Positions 33,436 through 45,339 of a stretch of DNA of 64,000 bases are shown here, in pieces; the stretch's first letter is position 1; every line of letters begins with the position of its first letter. This DNA is from Eustoma russellianum (taxonomy: Eukaryota; Streptophyta; Magnoliopsida; Gentianales; Gentianaceae). The notes under the pieces are model-generated. The model searched no databases. It was not told the DNA's origin and saw only the letters and a program-made list of their open reading frames with translations. The DNA is taken from positions 8,251,654-8,315,653 of the forward strand of contig AP025069.1 of assembly GCA_036186865.1 (NCBI GenBank), given 5' to 3'. Position numbers and translations under genes: made by a program.

Positions 33436-33970
33436 CTCTTCCTACACAACTTTTTTGTCCAAAAATGTTTATGTCTATGAGATTGTATCTCGTGAAAGTT
33501 CTCTGGTTCTCCATCGTTTGGTAGAAGAATGTATTAAGAACAATGATACCTGGTAAATGGTGCACATCTATGACATTCTGTCTCGGTTGAGGATCCACAT
33601 CTTGCAATTCAAGAGAAGCAGGGATTTGCTCCCCCTGCTTAACACCACCTGCACCATCTGCTGCATTAGTTTCTTCTACATTTTCTCCATTTGTGTCATT
33701 CTTCAATGAAAGAGTAAGTGTTTCCTCTGTGACATTTTCTGTAGTAGACATTTTCTGTGTGTCATTAAACATTTCATGTTCTTAGAAAACAACCTCTCCA
33801 CTTCTGATGACTTTTTTCATTTCTGGATTTCATAGCCTAAAGCCATATTCTTAATTTTTATATCCCATAAAGATGCAAGGAATAGTTATGTTATCTAACT
33901 TTGACCTCTGACCTCTTGGAACATGCATAGAAGCTTTAGTACCGACTTTTTAGATAGAAATTACATGCAC
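33404..33970 (-). pseudogene. Element E integrase C-terminus and linker
   Basis: At 33970-33790 the minus strand reads, with stops, ASMHVPRGQRSKLDNITIPC, then FMGYKN and a VIRSGEVVF-like end, the typical C-terminal segment of Tnt1-type integrase. The linker at 33772-33404 is acidic and Thr/Asn-rich and begins EMFNDTQKM. The catalytic core is absent, so the element is truncated here. Confidence 0.75.
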
Positions 33971-34271
33971 TGTGTATTTATCACAACTTCATTATATCAA
34001 TAATTGGCCTCTTGTATTTGCTACACCTAGTGTACTCTTAAGGAACAAATTACATTAATATGAGAACAGATAATTATGCATTAGAAACAAACTTTCCGAG
34101 ACATACAATTTCCGCAAAAAGAATGCACTTTATTATTATGATTTTTCCACACTTGTCTAAGCCCAAATCACAAGAATGCAATTTGGCCCTAATTTCAAGC
34201 CATGGTTTTCAGAAAAGGATGCAACCAGCCATAATATAAACATGCATATAAACAAAATCAATAGCAATTTT
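33971..34271. other. Unassigned, left flank of element F
   Basis: AT-rich, without coding signal. Its last bases, ATTTT (34267-34271), recur right of element F at 40021, so this stretch was originally continuous with 40026 onward. Confidence 0.6.
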
Positions 34272-34790
34272 CGTTACAAATAAGTAATACAATCAGAAAT
34301 GTCATGAATAAGCATCGAAATGCACAAGAATTAAGAAGAATAGATTGAGAGAATGCAGAGAATCTTTGAAAGATTGTCAAAAAAATTGCCGGGTTTGTTC
34401 TCTGAACCCGTATTTGTGTAGAATTGTGAGGGAAGAAGAACACAGCAAAAAGACACAAATGACCTTACTTTATTAATACAACCAACCTAACTACCAAGGG
34501 GCACAATTGTAAAATCAAACTATCTTTAAACTGTCCCACCAACTGATTCCTTCTTCCTTTGAATACACCTTCTACTTCTTGATTCTCTGCTGCAATTCAA
34601 TCCATTTGCTCAGATTCATACTCCTCCATCAATTCCTAGACATTAATCAAACATTTAATCAACGATCCTCGTTCACTCAACACCTTTTGCACATAGATTG
34701 TGCTTCTCCTACCTGCATTGTTCCTCCCGCCTCATGTCATAACTTTCGTTCATGACCACCATGGCTATGTTGTCGCTGCAACTCTCAACA
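34272..34790 (-). repeat. 3' LTR of element F
   Basis: On the minus strand it starts TGTTGAGAGTTGCAGC directly after a run of six G (polypurine tract, 34791-34796) and ends with a mutated CG at 34272 instead of CA. Confidence 0.9.
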
Positions 34791-34955
34791 CCCCCCTTCA
34801 ATCCTGACTGACTTTAGATGTTGTGCATTCCCAATGCATCAGATAGGATTGTCAATCTTCTTGAGTCTCACGGCTTAGTAAAGATGTTAGCCAGATGTAT
34901 GTAAATCTGTTCTGATAGCCATTGGTCTTATTATTCCCTCTTGAATCACAATATG

Positions 34956-36260
34956 TCAATTAATTTCAATATGCTTTGTTCTCTCGTGAAACACTGGATT
35001 CTCTACAATAGATATGGCACTTATGATATCACAAAACAGCTCAAATGGTTCCTTGAATTCCACTTGTCGATCCTTAAGCAGATAAAGTATCCATTGCACC
35101 ACACAAGTGGCTGAGACAAGAGCTCTATATTCTGCTTCTGAGGATGACTTATACACTGTGGTTTGCTTCTTTGCCTTCCAATACACCAATGCATCACCTA
35201 CCATCATGTAATAACAAGTTATTGACCTTCTGCTTTCAATACATCCTCCCCAGTCTGAATTTTAAAATTCTCCAACTTCAGTGCCCCTTTGCTTAGAAAT
35301 AACAACCATTGTCTTGGACACCCTTTAAAATATCTTAGTAGCCTTTGTGCTACTTTCATATGGGATTCTGTGGGAATATTCAAAAATTGGCTCAATCGTT
35401 GCACTGTGTATGTAATGTCAGGCCTTATTATAGTGAGATATAACAACTTGCCTATTAGTCTTCTATATGCTGATACATCGTCAAGCAACTAGGAATCATT
35501 GTGAGCCGATTTTAAGTTTTGCTCTATAGGATTCTTAGCTGGCATAGAGGCTATCTAACTAGTTTTTTCACGTAGTTCAAGTGTATACTTCCTTTGACAG
35601 ATGAAGAACCCCCTTTGAGACCTGGTTATTTCTAAGCCAAGAAAGTACTTCAGTTCATCAAAATCATTGATTTTGAAAGCATGATGTAGACTAGTCTTGA
35701 GATCAGCAATGAAAGGCACAGAGTTATTCGTAACTACAATGTCATGAACAAAAACTAGTAGTGCCAAAAAGAAGCCTTGATGGTGCTTGGTAAAGAGTGT
35801 GTAATCATGCTTAGACTGATGATAGCCTTGAGCAACCTAAAAAGCAGTAAGTTTCTCATTCCATTCCCTACTGGCCTGTTTAAGACCATACAAAGACTTA
35901 TTGAGCTTACAGACAACATTTGGAATAGAAGTGGAGACACCATCTGGTAAAGACATATAAATGTCTTCATGTAAATCTCCATGTAAGAAAACATTGCTGA
36001 CATCAAGTTGGTGTAAATGCCAACCCTGGAGAGCTGCCAAAGCTAGAAGAACCCTCACAGTAGTCATTTTGGCCATATTAAAAAGAAGTGCCTCCATAGT
36101 CAATGCCTACTTGTTGTGTGTAACCTTTGGTAACTACTGTCGCTTTATAACGTTCAACGCTGCCATCTGCCATGCGTTTGATCTTGTAAACCCATTTACA
36201 GCAAATGGATTTCTTGCCTGGGGGTAAAGATACAAGGTTCCAAGTATGATTGACATCCAA
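34956..36260 (-). pseudogene. Element F reverse transcriptase and RNase H
   Basis: The piece at 36260-36078 has KKSICCKWVYKIKRMADGS. 36103-35837 has HQLDVSNVFLHGDLHEDIYM with the first Asp. 35767-35555 carries FVHD at 35752-35741 where the family has YVDD, so the first of the two palm aspartates is His. 35488-35219 has AYRRLIGKLLYLTIIRPD, and 35207-34956 has SSSEAEYRAL, FCDIISAI (normally CDNKSA) and RTKHIEIN. Even without the frameshifts the RT should be dead. Confidence 0.9.
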
Positions 36261-36599
36261 CGCAGCCAGCTCTAAAGCCGTAGCATTCCTCTAGTCTGCT
36301 GATCTGGCTGCCTGGTGATAAGAAATAGGCTCTTGCTGCAATATAATATTAAGCACATAATTCTTGTATCTAGAAGCTAAATGACCAAATGTATGAGTGT
36401 GTTCAATAAGATAGAGAGCAGAAGAAGTTGTAGAAGGATGGGAAGTAGATTGAGACTAATGACAGTAGTAGTCTTTGAGATATTGAGGTGGATGCTTTAG
36501 TTTGTGAGGCCTAGAGGATGACAAAGGAAGGGGAGAAACAATAGGGGAAGATAGGTCATTGGTAGCTGGATAACAAAACATGATATGCTGAATTAATGG

Positions 36600-37809
36600 T
36601 TAAGGGAATTTCAAGGGTGATGCTAGGAATGGAAGAATTAATGGTGGCTGCTGGTGGAGAAGATAAAGCAGCACAAAAAGAGTAAGGTGAGATTTGAGCT
36701 GGTGTTGAGCACGATGGGTTTGAGAGGTTGGTGAAACAGGCTGTGGAAAACTAGTGTTAAGTTCAGTGTCACAGAAAGGAGATAGGGACGGAGATGCAGG
36801 ATCAGGTGTAGGTGACAATGAGAGAGGTTGGACACCCATAGTGGCATAGAGAAATTGGGATTCATAAAACTCAACATCTCTTGAGATGAGAATCTCTTTA
36901 TTGGTCAAGGTTTGGAGGATAAAACCCTTTGTGGGGGTAGAAACACATAGGAACAGACATGGGAGAAACTTTGTGTTTGGTTGAATCCTTGTTGTGTGCA
37001 TATGCGAAACATCCAAAAACTCTAAGATTTTGATATGTTGGTGCTGATTGGAAAAGAACCTCATATGGAGTTTTCTGTTTAAGCACCAGAGTGGAAATAA
37101 GATTAGTTAAGTAAACAGCATGAGAAATGAAAAAACCGCTACGACAGTGGCTGATGGGCCCAAAATAACAAAGATCATGCCACTGCAAGTATATCTTGAT
37201 GCTCCCTTTCTACAAGCCCATTCTACTGGGGTGTACAGACATACAACTAATTTTATGTATAATGCCATACTTAGCGTAAAAATAAGACATTGCAAATTCT
37301 TGATCATTATCTGTTCTAAATACTTTAATATGTCTCTCAAATTGACTATGAGCAAACTGATAGAAATTTTGAACAATATCTCTAGCTTCACTCTTGGATT
37401 TCATCAAGTATATCCAGGTATATCTACTACATTCATCAACAATAGTAAGGAAAAACCTTTGAGCATACATGGTAGGATGCCTTTTTGGCCCCCATATATC
37501 TATATATACAAGGTCAAAAAGAGATTTTGTAACAGAAGTGGAAATAGAGAAGGAAAGTATGTGAAGTCTAGCTAAGGGACAAATGGAACATGGAACAGAA
37601 AGTGGCCCTCCTATCACAGATGGATCATGCCTCTGGACTTCTTGGATTCTTGGAACTGAAGCATGTCCAAGCCTATCATGCCATAGCAAAGAAAAAGACA
37701 GGGAGGTTGAAGAAGTCAAGCAAATGGAAGTCTGGTCAGGCAAGACACTGCCATATAGATAATAAAGGCCATGTGAAAGACTAGCTGAACCAATCATCCT
37801 CTTGGACAA
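36600..37809 (-). pseudogene. Element F integrase and linker
   Basis: A 199-codon run (37809-37210) holds the HHCC finger (LLWHDRLGHAS, then CSICPLAR), the first Asp in FDLVYIDIWGP, the FLTIVDECSRYTW strand and the second Asp in FRTDNDQEF. The frame breaks exactly at the third motif: VHPSRMGL replaces TPQQNGLVERKH, which is partly readable in the next frame as YTPVEWACRKG. The C-terminal segment is at 37188-36898 and the Pro/Ser-rich linker at 37064-36600. It is the best-preserved integrase core among the relatives here, yet not usable. Confidence 0.88.
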
Positions 37810-37815
37810 TTGATC

Positions 37816-39331
37816 CTAAATCAAACAAAGAGAACCACGAAATTGAATGATAAATGTGAGATTAGCAGTAAATATACTGAAGGATAACAAGTTGTAACTG
37901 AAAGAAGATACATATAAGACATCATTTATTGTAAACAGAGGATTAATAACAATTGTCCCAATATGAGTGGCAGGTACAGATATGTCATTGGGCAACTTGA
38001 TCGTGATATGATTAACAAGTTTATAGGAAAGAAACAAAGATAGATGTGAAACAATATGATCAATAGCTCCTGAATCAAGAATCTATATGTTTAATCCATT
38101 AGTTACAAGTTTACTTGACACATTGTCAACCTTAGCAGATAGAACAACATTCTGAGAAACTGCTCCTGGCTCAGCTTCATGACTCTCATCTTGCTTATTC
38201 AACCAGCTTAGAAATTTTTGATTCTGTTGAGGTGTTAGCATGAAGGATTGACAACTCCTATTTACCTAACTCATCTGAGACTTCTCAGACTGCGGTTCCA
38301 CAGCTTAACTCATATGAACCTGATTCTTAGGCTTAAAACCATGAGGATAACCATGCAGTTTGTAACATCTCTCCAATGTATGTCCTCATATACAACAATG
38401 ACTACATTGGAAACGTTTGACACCCTCCATGTGAGGCCTACTATTCCCCTTCTTATATCCTCAATATTGCTCCTTGTTTGCATATGTATTAGCAATCACA
38501 CCATCAAATAGCTGACAGTCAGCCATCAGGGCAATAACACCATTCTCAAGGGCAATTAAACCATTATCAGCCATTACCTTTCTCTGATACTTCAACGCCA
38601 TTGAGAAGGTGGTATTTATGTCAAGCAAATGAGACATTACAAAGACTTGTGACTTCACAGGGTCAAAACTATCATTTAAACCTTTGATGAACTTAATCAC
38701 ACAATCACTTTCTACAAATATCTGCATCTTGCTAGTCACATCACATCTACAACCTCTACATACAGAGCTAGGTACAGGCATGACTGCCATCAGTTCCTCC
38801 CATACCACCATCAGCCTAGTAAAGTAATCATTCACATTAAGTCCTTCCTACATTATACAGTAAAAATTCTCAAGTAAATCAGATAATCTGAACGGATTAG
38901 TGCTACCATATCTTAATTTCAAATTTTTCCAGACATCAAAAAATTTTTTAAACCAAATAATGCTCTGAGAAATGGATTGAGAGACTAAGTTCATAATCCA
39001 TGAATGTACCATTGTATTGACCTGCCTTCCGATAGGAAACTGAGGATCTGTATTCAATGCTCTGAGAATAGTTGTATCGATGAAGCCTACCTTGTTCTTT
39101 ACTACCAAAGCCATCTCAAAGGTACGACTCCACGTATGGTATTTGTGTGCATTTAAAGGTGGTTAAGCCAACACAATGGTAGGACTATCATTAGCATGCA
39201 AATAGCATGCATACTATAGTGGACTTTCTGTAGGCTGAGTCTGGTTTCCCCTTGAAACAAGCATCACATTTTGCAAAGGACTACCACTTGTTTCCTCTTG
39301 ATCTAGAAGAAACATTACCTTGAGATGCCAT
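37816..39331 (-). pseudogene. Element F gag and protease
   Basis: The start ATG is at 39331-39329 (MASQGNVSSRSRG), with stops soon after. Gag resumes at 39114 with MALVVKNKVGFIDTTI, continues past a TAG near 38850 and runs to about 38461. A CCHC-like remnant is near 38400-38360. The protease reads ILDSGAIDH near 38080-38054, preceded by TAG where Trp is usual. The protease end at 38037-37816 has LLSFSIF. Six or more stops. Confidence 0.85.
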
Positions 39332-39339
39332 TACAAATC

Positions 39340-39421
39340 GCAATAGTCGAGAACACTCACAACAAGCCACTAAATTCAATGCAATAGTCGAGAACACTCT
39401 CAACAAGCAACCAAATACAAT
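39340..39421. repeat. Tandem duplication of 41 bp upstream of element F gag
   Basis: Units 39340-39380 and 39381-39421 both start GCAATAGTCGAGAACACTC and differ at a few positions. They lie in the leader between primer site and gag start. Confidence 0.85.
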
Positions 39422-39486
39422 GAAAAATAATGAAATCAGCACTTTCATCAAAACACCTCAACACTAAAGATCAACAAGCCAGAATA

Positions 39487-39498
39487 GCTCTTATGTCA
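39487..39498 (-). other. Mutated primer binding site of element F
   Basis: The minus strand reads TGACATAAGAGC, three mismatches from TGGTATCAGAGC, in the correct place beside the 5' LTR. Confidence 0.8.
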
Positions 39499-40020
39499 TG
39501 TTAAAAACAAGTTATGCAATCAAAAATGTCATGAATAAGCATCGAAATGCATAAGAATTAAGAAGAACAGACCGAGAGAGTGGAGAGAATCTTTGAAAGG
39601 TTGCCAAAAAAATAATGGGTTTCTTCTCTGAACCCGTATTTATGTATAGTTACAAGGAGGGAAGAAAAATGTAGCAAAAAGACACAAATACCCTTACTTT
39701 ATTGATACAACCAGCCTAACTACCGAGGGCATAATGGTAAAACCACATTATCTTTAAACTGCCCCCCCCCCACTGATTCCTTCTTCCTTCGAATACACCT
39801 TCTAATTCTTGAGTCTCTGTTGCAACTTGATCCATGTGCTCAAATTCATACTTCTTAATCAACTCCTAGTCATTGATCAAATATTTAATCACCGACCCTC
39901 CTTCACTCAGCACCTTCTTCACAGGGATTCTGCTTCTTCCACCTGCATTGTTCCTCCTGTCTCATGTCATAACTTTGGTTCATGACCACCATTGCTGTGC
40001 AGTTGCTGCAACTCTTAACA
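39499..40020 (-). repeat. 5' LTR of element F
   Basis: 522 bp, TGTTAAGAGTTGCAGC to TTTTTAACA on the minus strand, followed outside by ATTTT. It contains a run of ten C at 39763-39772 that shortens or differs in the partner. Confidence 0.9.
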
Positions 40021-40297
40021 ATTTTATTACCGTGAAAAACAGAAGTACCAAAAATAAATGCACGCATTCAATTTAAGGAGCCCAAAGCTTTTTCCATTGC
40101 ATAAAGCAGACCAAAACAAACACTAACGGAATGACCTAGTATCAAAGATTTTGAAAACTCGTCTTATGTATCAGTATATTCAAAATTCAGAACCGTAAAA
40201 CCAACTTGCGAAGATACAGCATCCAGGATAAAAGTGAAAGCATAGAGTGCATTTCAATAACTAGACCATTTGGTATGCCTGTTACCATCTTAAGGCT

Positions 40298-40353
40298 TCA
40301 GCCGTAGAAGCAATCTTTGTCCAACTTTAAATGACCCCATGGAAGATACATGG
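40298..40353 (-). other. Possible C-terminal exon of a host gene (weak)
   Basis: The minus strand reads MYLPWGHLKLDKDCFYG and then TGA, a compositionally normal protein end. A candidate splice acceptor, CCACATAG, precedes it with a modest pyrimidine stretch. I do not recognise the protein. The frame can also be read upstream into the trinucleotide repeat, which gives only homopolymer. It may be chance. Confidence 0.2.
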
Positions 40354-40392
40354 CTATGTGGTCAACCACATAAGAGCGCAGAAATGCACAGA

Positions 40393-40411
40393 GATGATGA
40401 TGATAATAATG

Positions 40412-40494
<83 letters not shown>

Positions 40495-40530
40495 TACAAC
40501 AACAACAACAACAACAACAACAATAATAAT

Positions 40531-40617
<87 letters not shown>
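40393..40617. repeat. (GAT)n-(AAC)n-(AAT)n trinucleotide microsatellite
   Basis: A compound repeat: GATGATGAT, then AAC units, then AAT units, AAC units again and a long AAT run ending at 40617. The Asn-, Ile- and Tyr-homopolymer ORFs are artefacts. Confidence 0.97.
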
Positions 40618-40618
<1 letters not shown>

Positions 40619-40881
40619 GCTTTCAGATTGAACCATGTTTGAAGGAAGTGAGGTCCGTTCGTTTATACACTTTAAACTAACTCAAACTTGCACTTGCATG
40701 GACAAACACAATTTTCTCCCCATTTCATTATGGGGGCAAAGTGGTCAAGGGCAAACGGAATGCAGGACTTCGCTCTGGTGCATGTTCATTTCTCTTTGGT
40801 TTGCCAATGAGAAACTATAATCTGGTACCGTCGAATATCCCAGAAAATTATGGAAAATATTCTTCTCCTACTATGAAAAAC

Positions 40882-41420
40882 TGTTGAAGATAGCAAGAAT
40901 GCAGGCACTAAGGTAAGAAGCTTCAATAGAGGACAAAGAGGCATCACCAAATCGATCAAGTGGTTGTGTTTGTCAAGGAGAGCATTTGGTCTAGCTGGCA
41001 TGGATCATTAAGAGCCATTAGATCATGGATAAAATCAAAGGCAATTGAGGTAGTTAGGAGTTATTTGAGAAGAAGCCAAAGGAGGAAGAAGGTTAAAGAA
41101 GCGTGTTAGGTGAAGAGGAAGGAAGACTTAGCGCAGGAGATGTTTAAAACATCTGAAGTTACAAGAATATCCTTAGTTAAATGAATTGTGTAGCTTTAGC
41201 TTTAGGGCCATAATTGTAAATATAGGCATTTTCTTCATGTTTGCTCCCTGGATTTTTTGTATAACAGAGGAAAAGCACTCTTGTACAAAAACAAATTCTG
41301 GTAGATGGTTACTCCCCATGTGCCAATACAATAACCGCTTCTTTCTCTTTCATTTTGCTTGATTAATCTCTCATAGTTCTTGTTCTTGTGTTGTGTGTGT
41401 AATTAGTTTATATTTTGACA
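40882..41420 (+). repeat. 5' LTR of element G
   Basis: Starts TGTTGAAGATAGCAAG and ends TATTTTGACA at the primer site. Length equal to the right copy. Confidence 0.9.
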
Positions 41421-41432
41421 TGGTATCAGAGC
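41421..41432 (+). other. Primer binding site of element G
   Basis: TGGTATCAGAGC directly follows the LTR. Confidence 0.93.
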
Positions 41433-41500
41433 CTTTTTTGTGATTTTGTTGTTTGAATATTTTTTTAGATTATGGATGTGTCACAGTTGTTTAGATAAAG

Positions 41501-42558
41501 ATGACATCGCATAGCAACAATCCTTCTAGTTCGTCTGGTGGAAGAAGTAATCAAAATGTGTTACATGACACTCCACCACAGAATGTCATGTTTGGATTAG
41601 GGGAAAATGTAAATCAAAACCATGTGTCTGATATGCCTGTGCAAAATCCATATTATCTTCACCCTAATGATAGTCTGCCCATAGTACTTACGTAACCTCT
41701 GCTGAATTCGAGTAACTATCACATTTGGAGTCGAGCTTTTGAGATGGCATTGGTAGTGAAGAATAAGATAGGCTTCATAGACGGTACAATCCAAAAACCT
41801 CCTGTTACGGATCCGCAATATTTGGTGTGGAAGCGAGTCAATACCATGGTGCAATCTTGGATGATGAATTCAGTACATACTCAATTGCGCAAAGCATTAT
41901 GTGGTGTGATAGTGCGTGTGATGCTTGTAACGATCTTCAAATGTGGTATGAGAGTACAGATCCGTTTAGGTTGTCGGATTTAATTGAAACGTTTTACAAC
42001 ATTAAACAAGATACATTGAGTGTTAGTGAATATTTTACCAAGCTTAAGATAGTTTGAGAAGAGTTGATGGCTGTGACACTGGTTCTCACATGTACTTGCA
42101 GAAATTGTGTATGTGATGTAACAGTGAAGATGAGAAAGTTTGCAAAAAATGACTATGTCATTAAGTTTGTGAAAGGCCTAAATGACATCTTTGATCAAGT
42201 GAAATCACATGTGTTCATCTTCACACGCTTGCCTGATATAAACATTACATTTTCTATGGCCTTGAAGTATGAGAGAAAAGTGTTAGCTGATAGTGGTGGT
42301 AGTTCCTTTGATAGTAGTCCCACGGCTTTGTTAACTGAGGGACAGTCAGTTGATGGTTTTGTGGCATACATCGGTAGAGGACAAGGTTATAAAATAGGAG
42401 GAGGCAAGTATGGTGCTGAGGGAAATAGGCATTTTCAGTGTACACATTGTGGATTGCCAGGGCATACAGTTGGCAGATGCTATAAGAAGCATGGATTTTC
42501 TCCTGGCTGTAAGTCAAGAAATCAGGTTAACTTGAGTGAGACAGTGGAGTTGAGCTAG
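41501..42558 (+). pseudogene. Element G gag
   Basis: ATG at 41501 begins a Ser/Asn-rich leader; NPYYLHPNDSLPI follows and a TAA at 41693 interrupts. NYHIWSRAFEMALVVKNK and GFIDGT continue, the frame shifts near 41880, a TGA occurs at 42055, and the rest runs clean from 42064 to 42558. CTCRNCVCDV and the zinc knuckle CTHCGLPGHTVGRC near 42440 are intact. Gag assembles particles around element RNA. Two stops and one frameshift. Confidence 0.88.
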
Positions 42559-42651
42559 AAGATTCATAGAAGGCTCTAGTAACCAAGAATTTGCAGTCAT
42601 TAGTCCTTATCACTTAGCAAAACTAAAAATTGGTAAATTGGTTGAATAGAC

Positions 42652-44209
42652 ATGATGATAACTAGGAATGGAGAATGGTTGTGGCTCAGGGCACCGTTCT
42701 GTCTGCTCAAGTTGGTGAGACAAAAGGTAATTCTCATACTAATAAACATAGTACATGGATTTTGGACTTTGGAGCTACTGATCACATTGCTTCTTGCATT
42801 ACTCTATTTTCTTATGTTAAGCCTGTTAAGAATGTCATCATAAATCTGCTAAACAATTTCTCAGTTGCAGCAACACACATTGGTTATGTGGCTATTAATT
42901 CAGCTCTCACTCTCTGTGATGTTCTCTTTGTACCCTCATTCTCTTATAATCTCATTTCCTTGAGCAAATTCGCTTCTGATCCTAAAGTACTTATTCAAAT
43001 TTCTGGTGCCCATTGTTTGATTCAGGATCAATTGTCCACGAGGTGATTTGTTCAGCTAAGTTGTCACGAGGTCTTTACTACTTGCATGGTACTGCACCTG
43101 ATCAAAGGTCTGTTTGCTTCACTTCTTCTTCTGAAGTTGCTTCACCAGCCAAATGATGGCATTGTAGGTTGGGACATGCCTCAGTTTCTAGAATCAAAGA
43201 GATTCAAAGATGTAATGATTCAATCTCAGTCAATGATCTTAATCAACATTGTACTGTTTGTTCTCTAGCTAGATTACAGAGGTTATCATTTCCTGTTCCT
43301 GTATCTACTTTTGCTAAGACTTTTGACTCAATTCATGTAAATTTCTAGGGGCCCAATAGGCATCCCACCTTGTATTCTTAGAAATATTTTCTTACCATTG
43401 TAGATGATTGCTGTAGATACACTTGGTTGTACAAATACCTCTCAAGCCAAGCACAAGTTTGCACCAAGGGGCGCGCCGTGTGTGTTCCTGGGGTTCCTCC
43501 CACAACAAAAGGTTATATCTTACAAAGTCTAACTTCCAAGGACATATTTGTATCCAGAGATGTCAAGGTTTTTGAGACACAATTTCCTTTCTCTAATGAC
43601 TCAGCTGAGGTTCCTACCTCTGTGAGCAATTCCCATGCCCCTTGTCTTCCTGATCGTCCATGGTTATCCTCCTCAACACAAGAGACACCTCATCAGTATC
43701 ACCCCTCTACACATAATTTTTCTCTTTCTTCATCTCAAGATTTTCAGCTACTTTCTCCCTCACACTCTTTTAACTCATCAGATGTAATGCCAGATAGTTC
43801 TACAGGTTCATCTTTTCCTCAGCCATCAGACTCACCTCATCAGCCTTCAATTACCCTTGACATCCCTCTTGTCGTAAGAACAAAATACCAATTAAATCCT
43901 AATACTGCTTTCTCCATGTCATCAACACCCATTGCCGATAATGATGAGCGTCCTCCCAGAGTCAGAAGACAGCCCTCCTACCTTAATGACTATTATTGTA
44001 ATCACTTGACCGCATCATCTCCTACAACATCTTTAAAAATTGTCATTACATCTTCTATATCCTATACCATTGAACACTATTATTCATTAGATCAGTTAGC
44101 TCCTCAATTAAAAAAGTATGTGATTGATGTTACTTTGCATCAAGAACCCCATTCTTATCAACACGCAGCTGGCTCATTAGATTGGCAACAGCTACGGCCT
44201 TGGAGTTAG
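42652..44209 (+). pseudogene. Element G protease and deleted integrase
   Basis: The protease at 42675-43046 reads WILDFGATDH with the Asp at 42765-42767; the following Ser is Phe. GAG-pre-integrase words LSTR and WDMPQF lie in broken frames to about 43270. The integrase core starts (FLTIVDDCCRYTW, near 43390-43425) and then jumps within a few bases to the C-terminal region (AQVCTKGRAVCV, then TTKGYILQSLTSK), so the segment with the second and third catalytic residues, roughly 500 bp judged by relatives, is gone. A Ser/Pro-rich linker ends at 44209. Confidence 0.85.
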
Positions 44210-45322
44210 CAGCCGTAGAGTCTAACAAGCCTGGACACTTACTACCTTGCTAGCAAGAAAGAAACCCATTTGATGTAAATGGGTATATAAAATCAAGAGA
44301 AAGGCAGATGGCTCCGTAGAACGTTATAAAGCCAGATTGGTGGCATAAGGGTATACCCAACAGGTAGGGGTTGACTATGGAGAAACCTTTTAGCTGCCAT
44401 CAAAGGCTGGACTAATTCACCAATTAGACATGAATAATGCTTTTCTCCTTGGGGATTTGGATCACGATATCTACATGACTCCATCTGACGGTGTTTGTGC
44501 ACCACCAGGAACTGTCTGCAAGCTTGTTAAGTCCTTGTATGGCCTTAAGCAAGCTAGTAGACAATGGAAAATACCAAGCTCACTTCATATCTTCTATCTG
44601 AAGGGTATGTTCAGTCTAGAAATGATTATACCTTGTTCACCAGACATCAAGCAGGCACTGACTTGGCTCTTCTGGTTTATGTAGATGATATTGTAGTAGT
44701 AAGTGATTCCTTTGCTGCTATTCAACACCTCAAAAAAGTCTCCATTCTGCTTTCAAGATCAAGGATCTGGGCGAGTAGCTCAAAGGCTGTTGAGATATCT
44801 TAATGGGACCCCAGGATAGGGATTGTTCTTTCCTAGCAAATGGTCATTAATCTGACAGCCTTCTCGGATTCAGATTGAGGTGGATGTCTGGAGAGTAGAA
44901 AATCAGTGACTAGCTAATACATGTTTCTTGGAGATGCATTGACATCATGGAAAGCCAACAAAACCACAGTTTCCAGGTCCTCATCCGAAGCTGAGTATAC
45001 ATCTCTTGTCTCAGCAACTTGTGAGGTTTAATGGATACTCTATCTTCTTAAGGATCTTCAGGTGACACATTCAGGACCGGTGGAGGTGTTCTGTGATAAT
45101 AGGAGTGCTATTTATATTGTGAAAAACCATGTCCTCCATAAAGGGACTAAACATATAGAGATTGATTGCCACATTGTAAGAGAAAATTTTCAAAATTGTG
45201 TAATTAAGCCTATGCCAATTAGGACAGAACTTCAGCTTGCAGACATTTTCACAAAGGCCTTGGATTCTAAGAGATTAAACATCCGGAGTGCAGCATTGGG
45301 AGTCTATAATCTGTTTACCTAG
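44190..45322 (+). pseudogene. Element G reverse transcriptase and RNase H, deleted in the middle
   Basis: RT is broken at 44210-44430. 44430-44684 has NNAFLLGDLDHDIYM and KSLYGLKQASRQW, and 44564-44803 has YVDD at 44678-44689. After about 44775 (KIKDLGE in a neighbouring frame) the sequence jumps to AQRLLRYLNGTPG-like coding, skipping the RRLIGKLLYLT region, roughly 350 bp compared with relatives. RNase H at 45062-45322 keeps VFCDNRSAIY, GTKHIEIDCHIVRE and LADIFTKALDSKRL. Confidence 0.87.
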
Positions 45323-45339
45323 TCAGAATTGAGGGGAGA

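Larger units (their letters stand above)
31511..33970 (-). mobile_element. Copia retrotransposon E (Tnt1-like), 5' truncated
   Basis: A different copia lineage from its neighbours. RNase H has SSGYQFTFAGGAISW and RT has YADD, which I associate with Tnt1-type elements. A probable 3' LTR of about 320 bp lies at the left; integrase C-terminus is the last recognisable part at the right, where the sequence changes near 33970 into unrelated DNA. No 5' LTR, gag or protease. Confidence 0.8.
34272..40020 (-). mobile_element. Copia retrotransposon F, complete but inactive
   Basis: A 5,749-bp element in reverse orientation with LTRs of 519 and 522 bp and perfect ATTTT duplications at 34267-34271 and 40021-40025. 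It keeps all five domains in order but with many stops, a changed RT active site and a mutated primer site. Confidence 0.92.
40026..40881. other. Unassigned sequence between elements F and G
   Basis: Holds the trinucleotide repeat at 40393-40617 and a weak candidate exon end at 40298-40353. Nothing else recognised. Confidence 0.5.

Noticed and set aside
40298..40680. ORFs of poly-Asn, poly-Ile/Thr and poly-Tyr/Cys, as in low-complexity proteins
   Set aside because: All three are readings of one (AAC/AAT)n repeat; only the final 18 residues on the minus strand merit mention.
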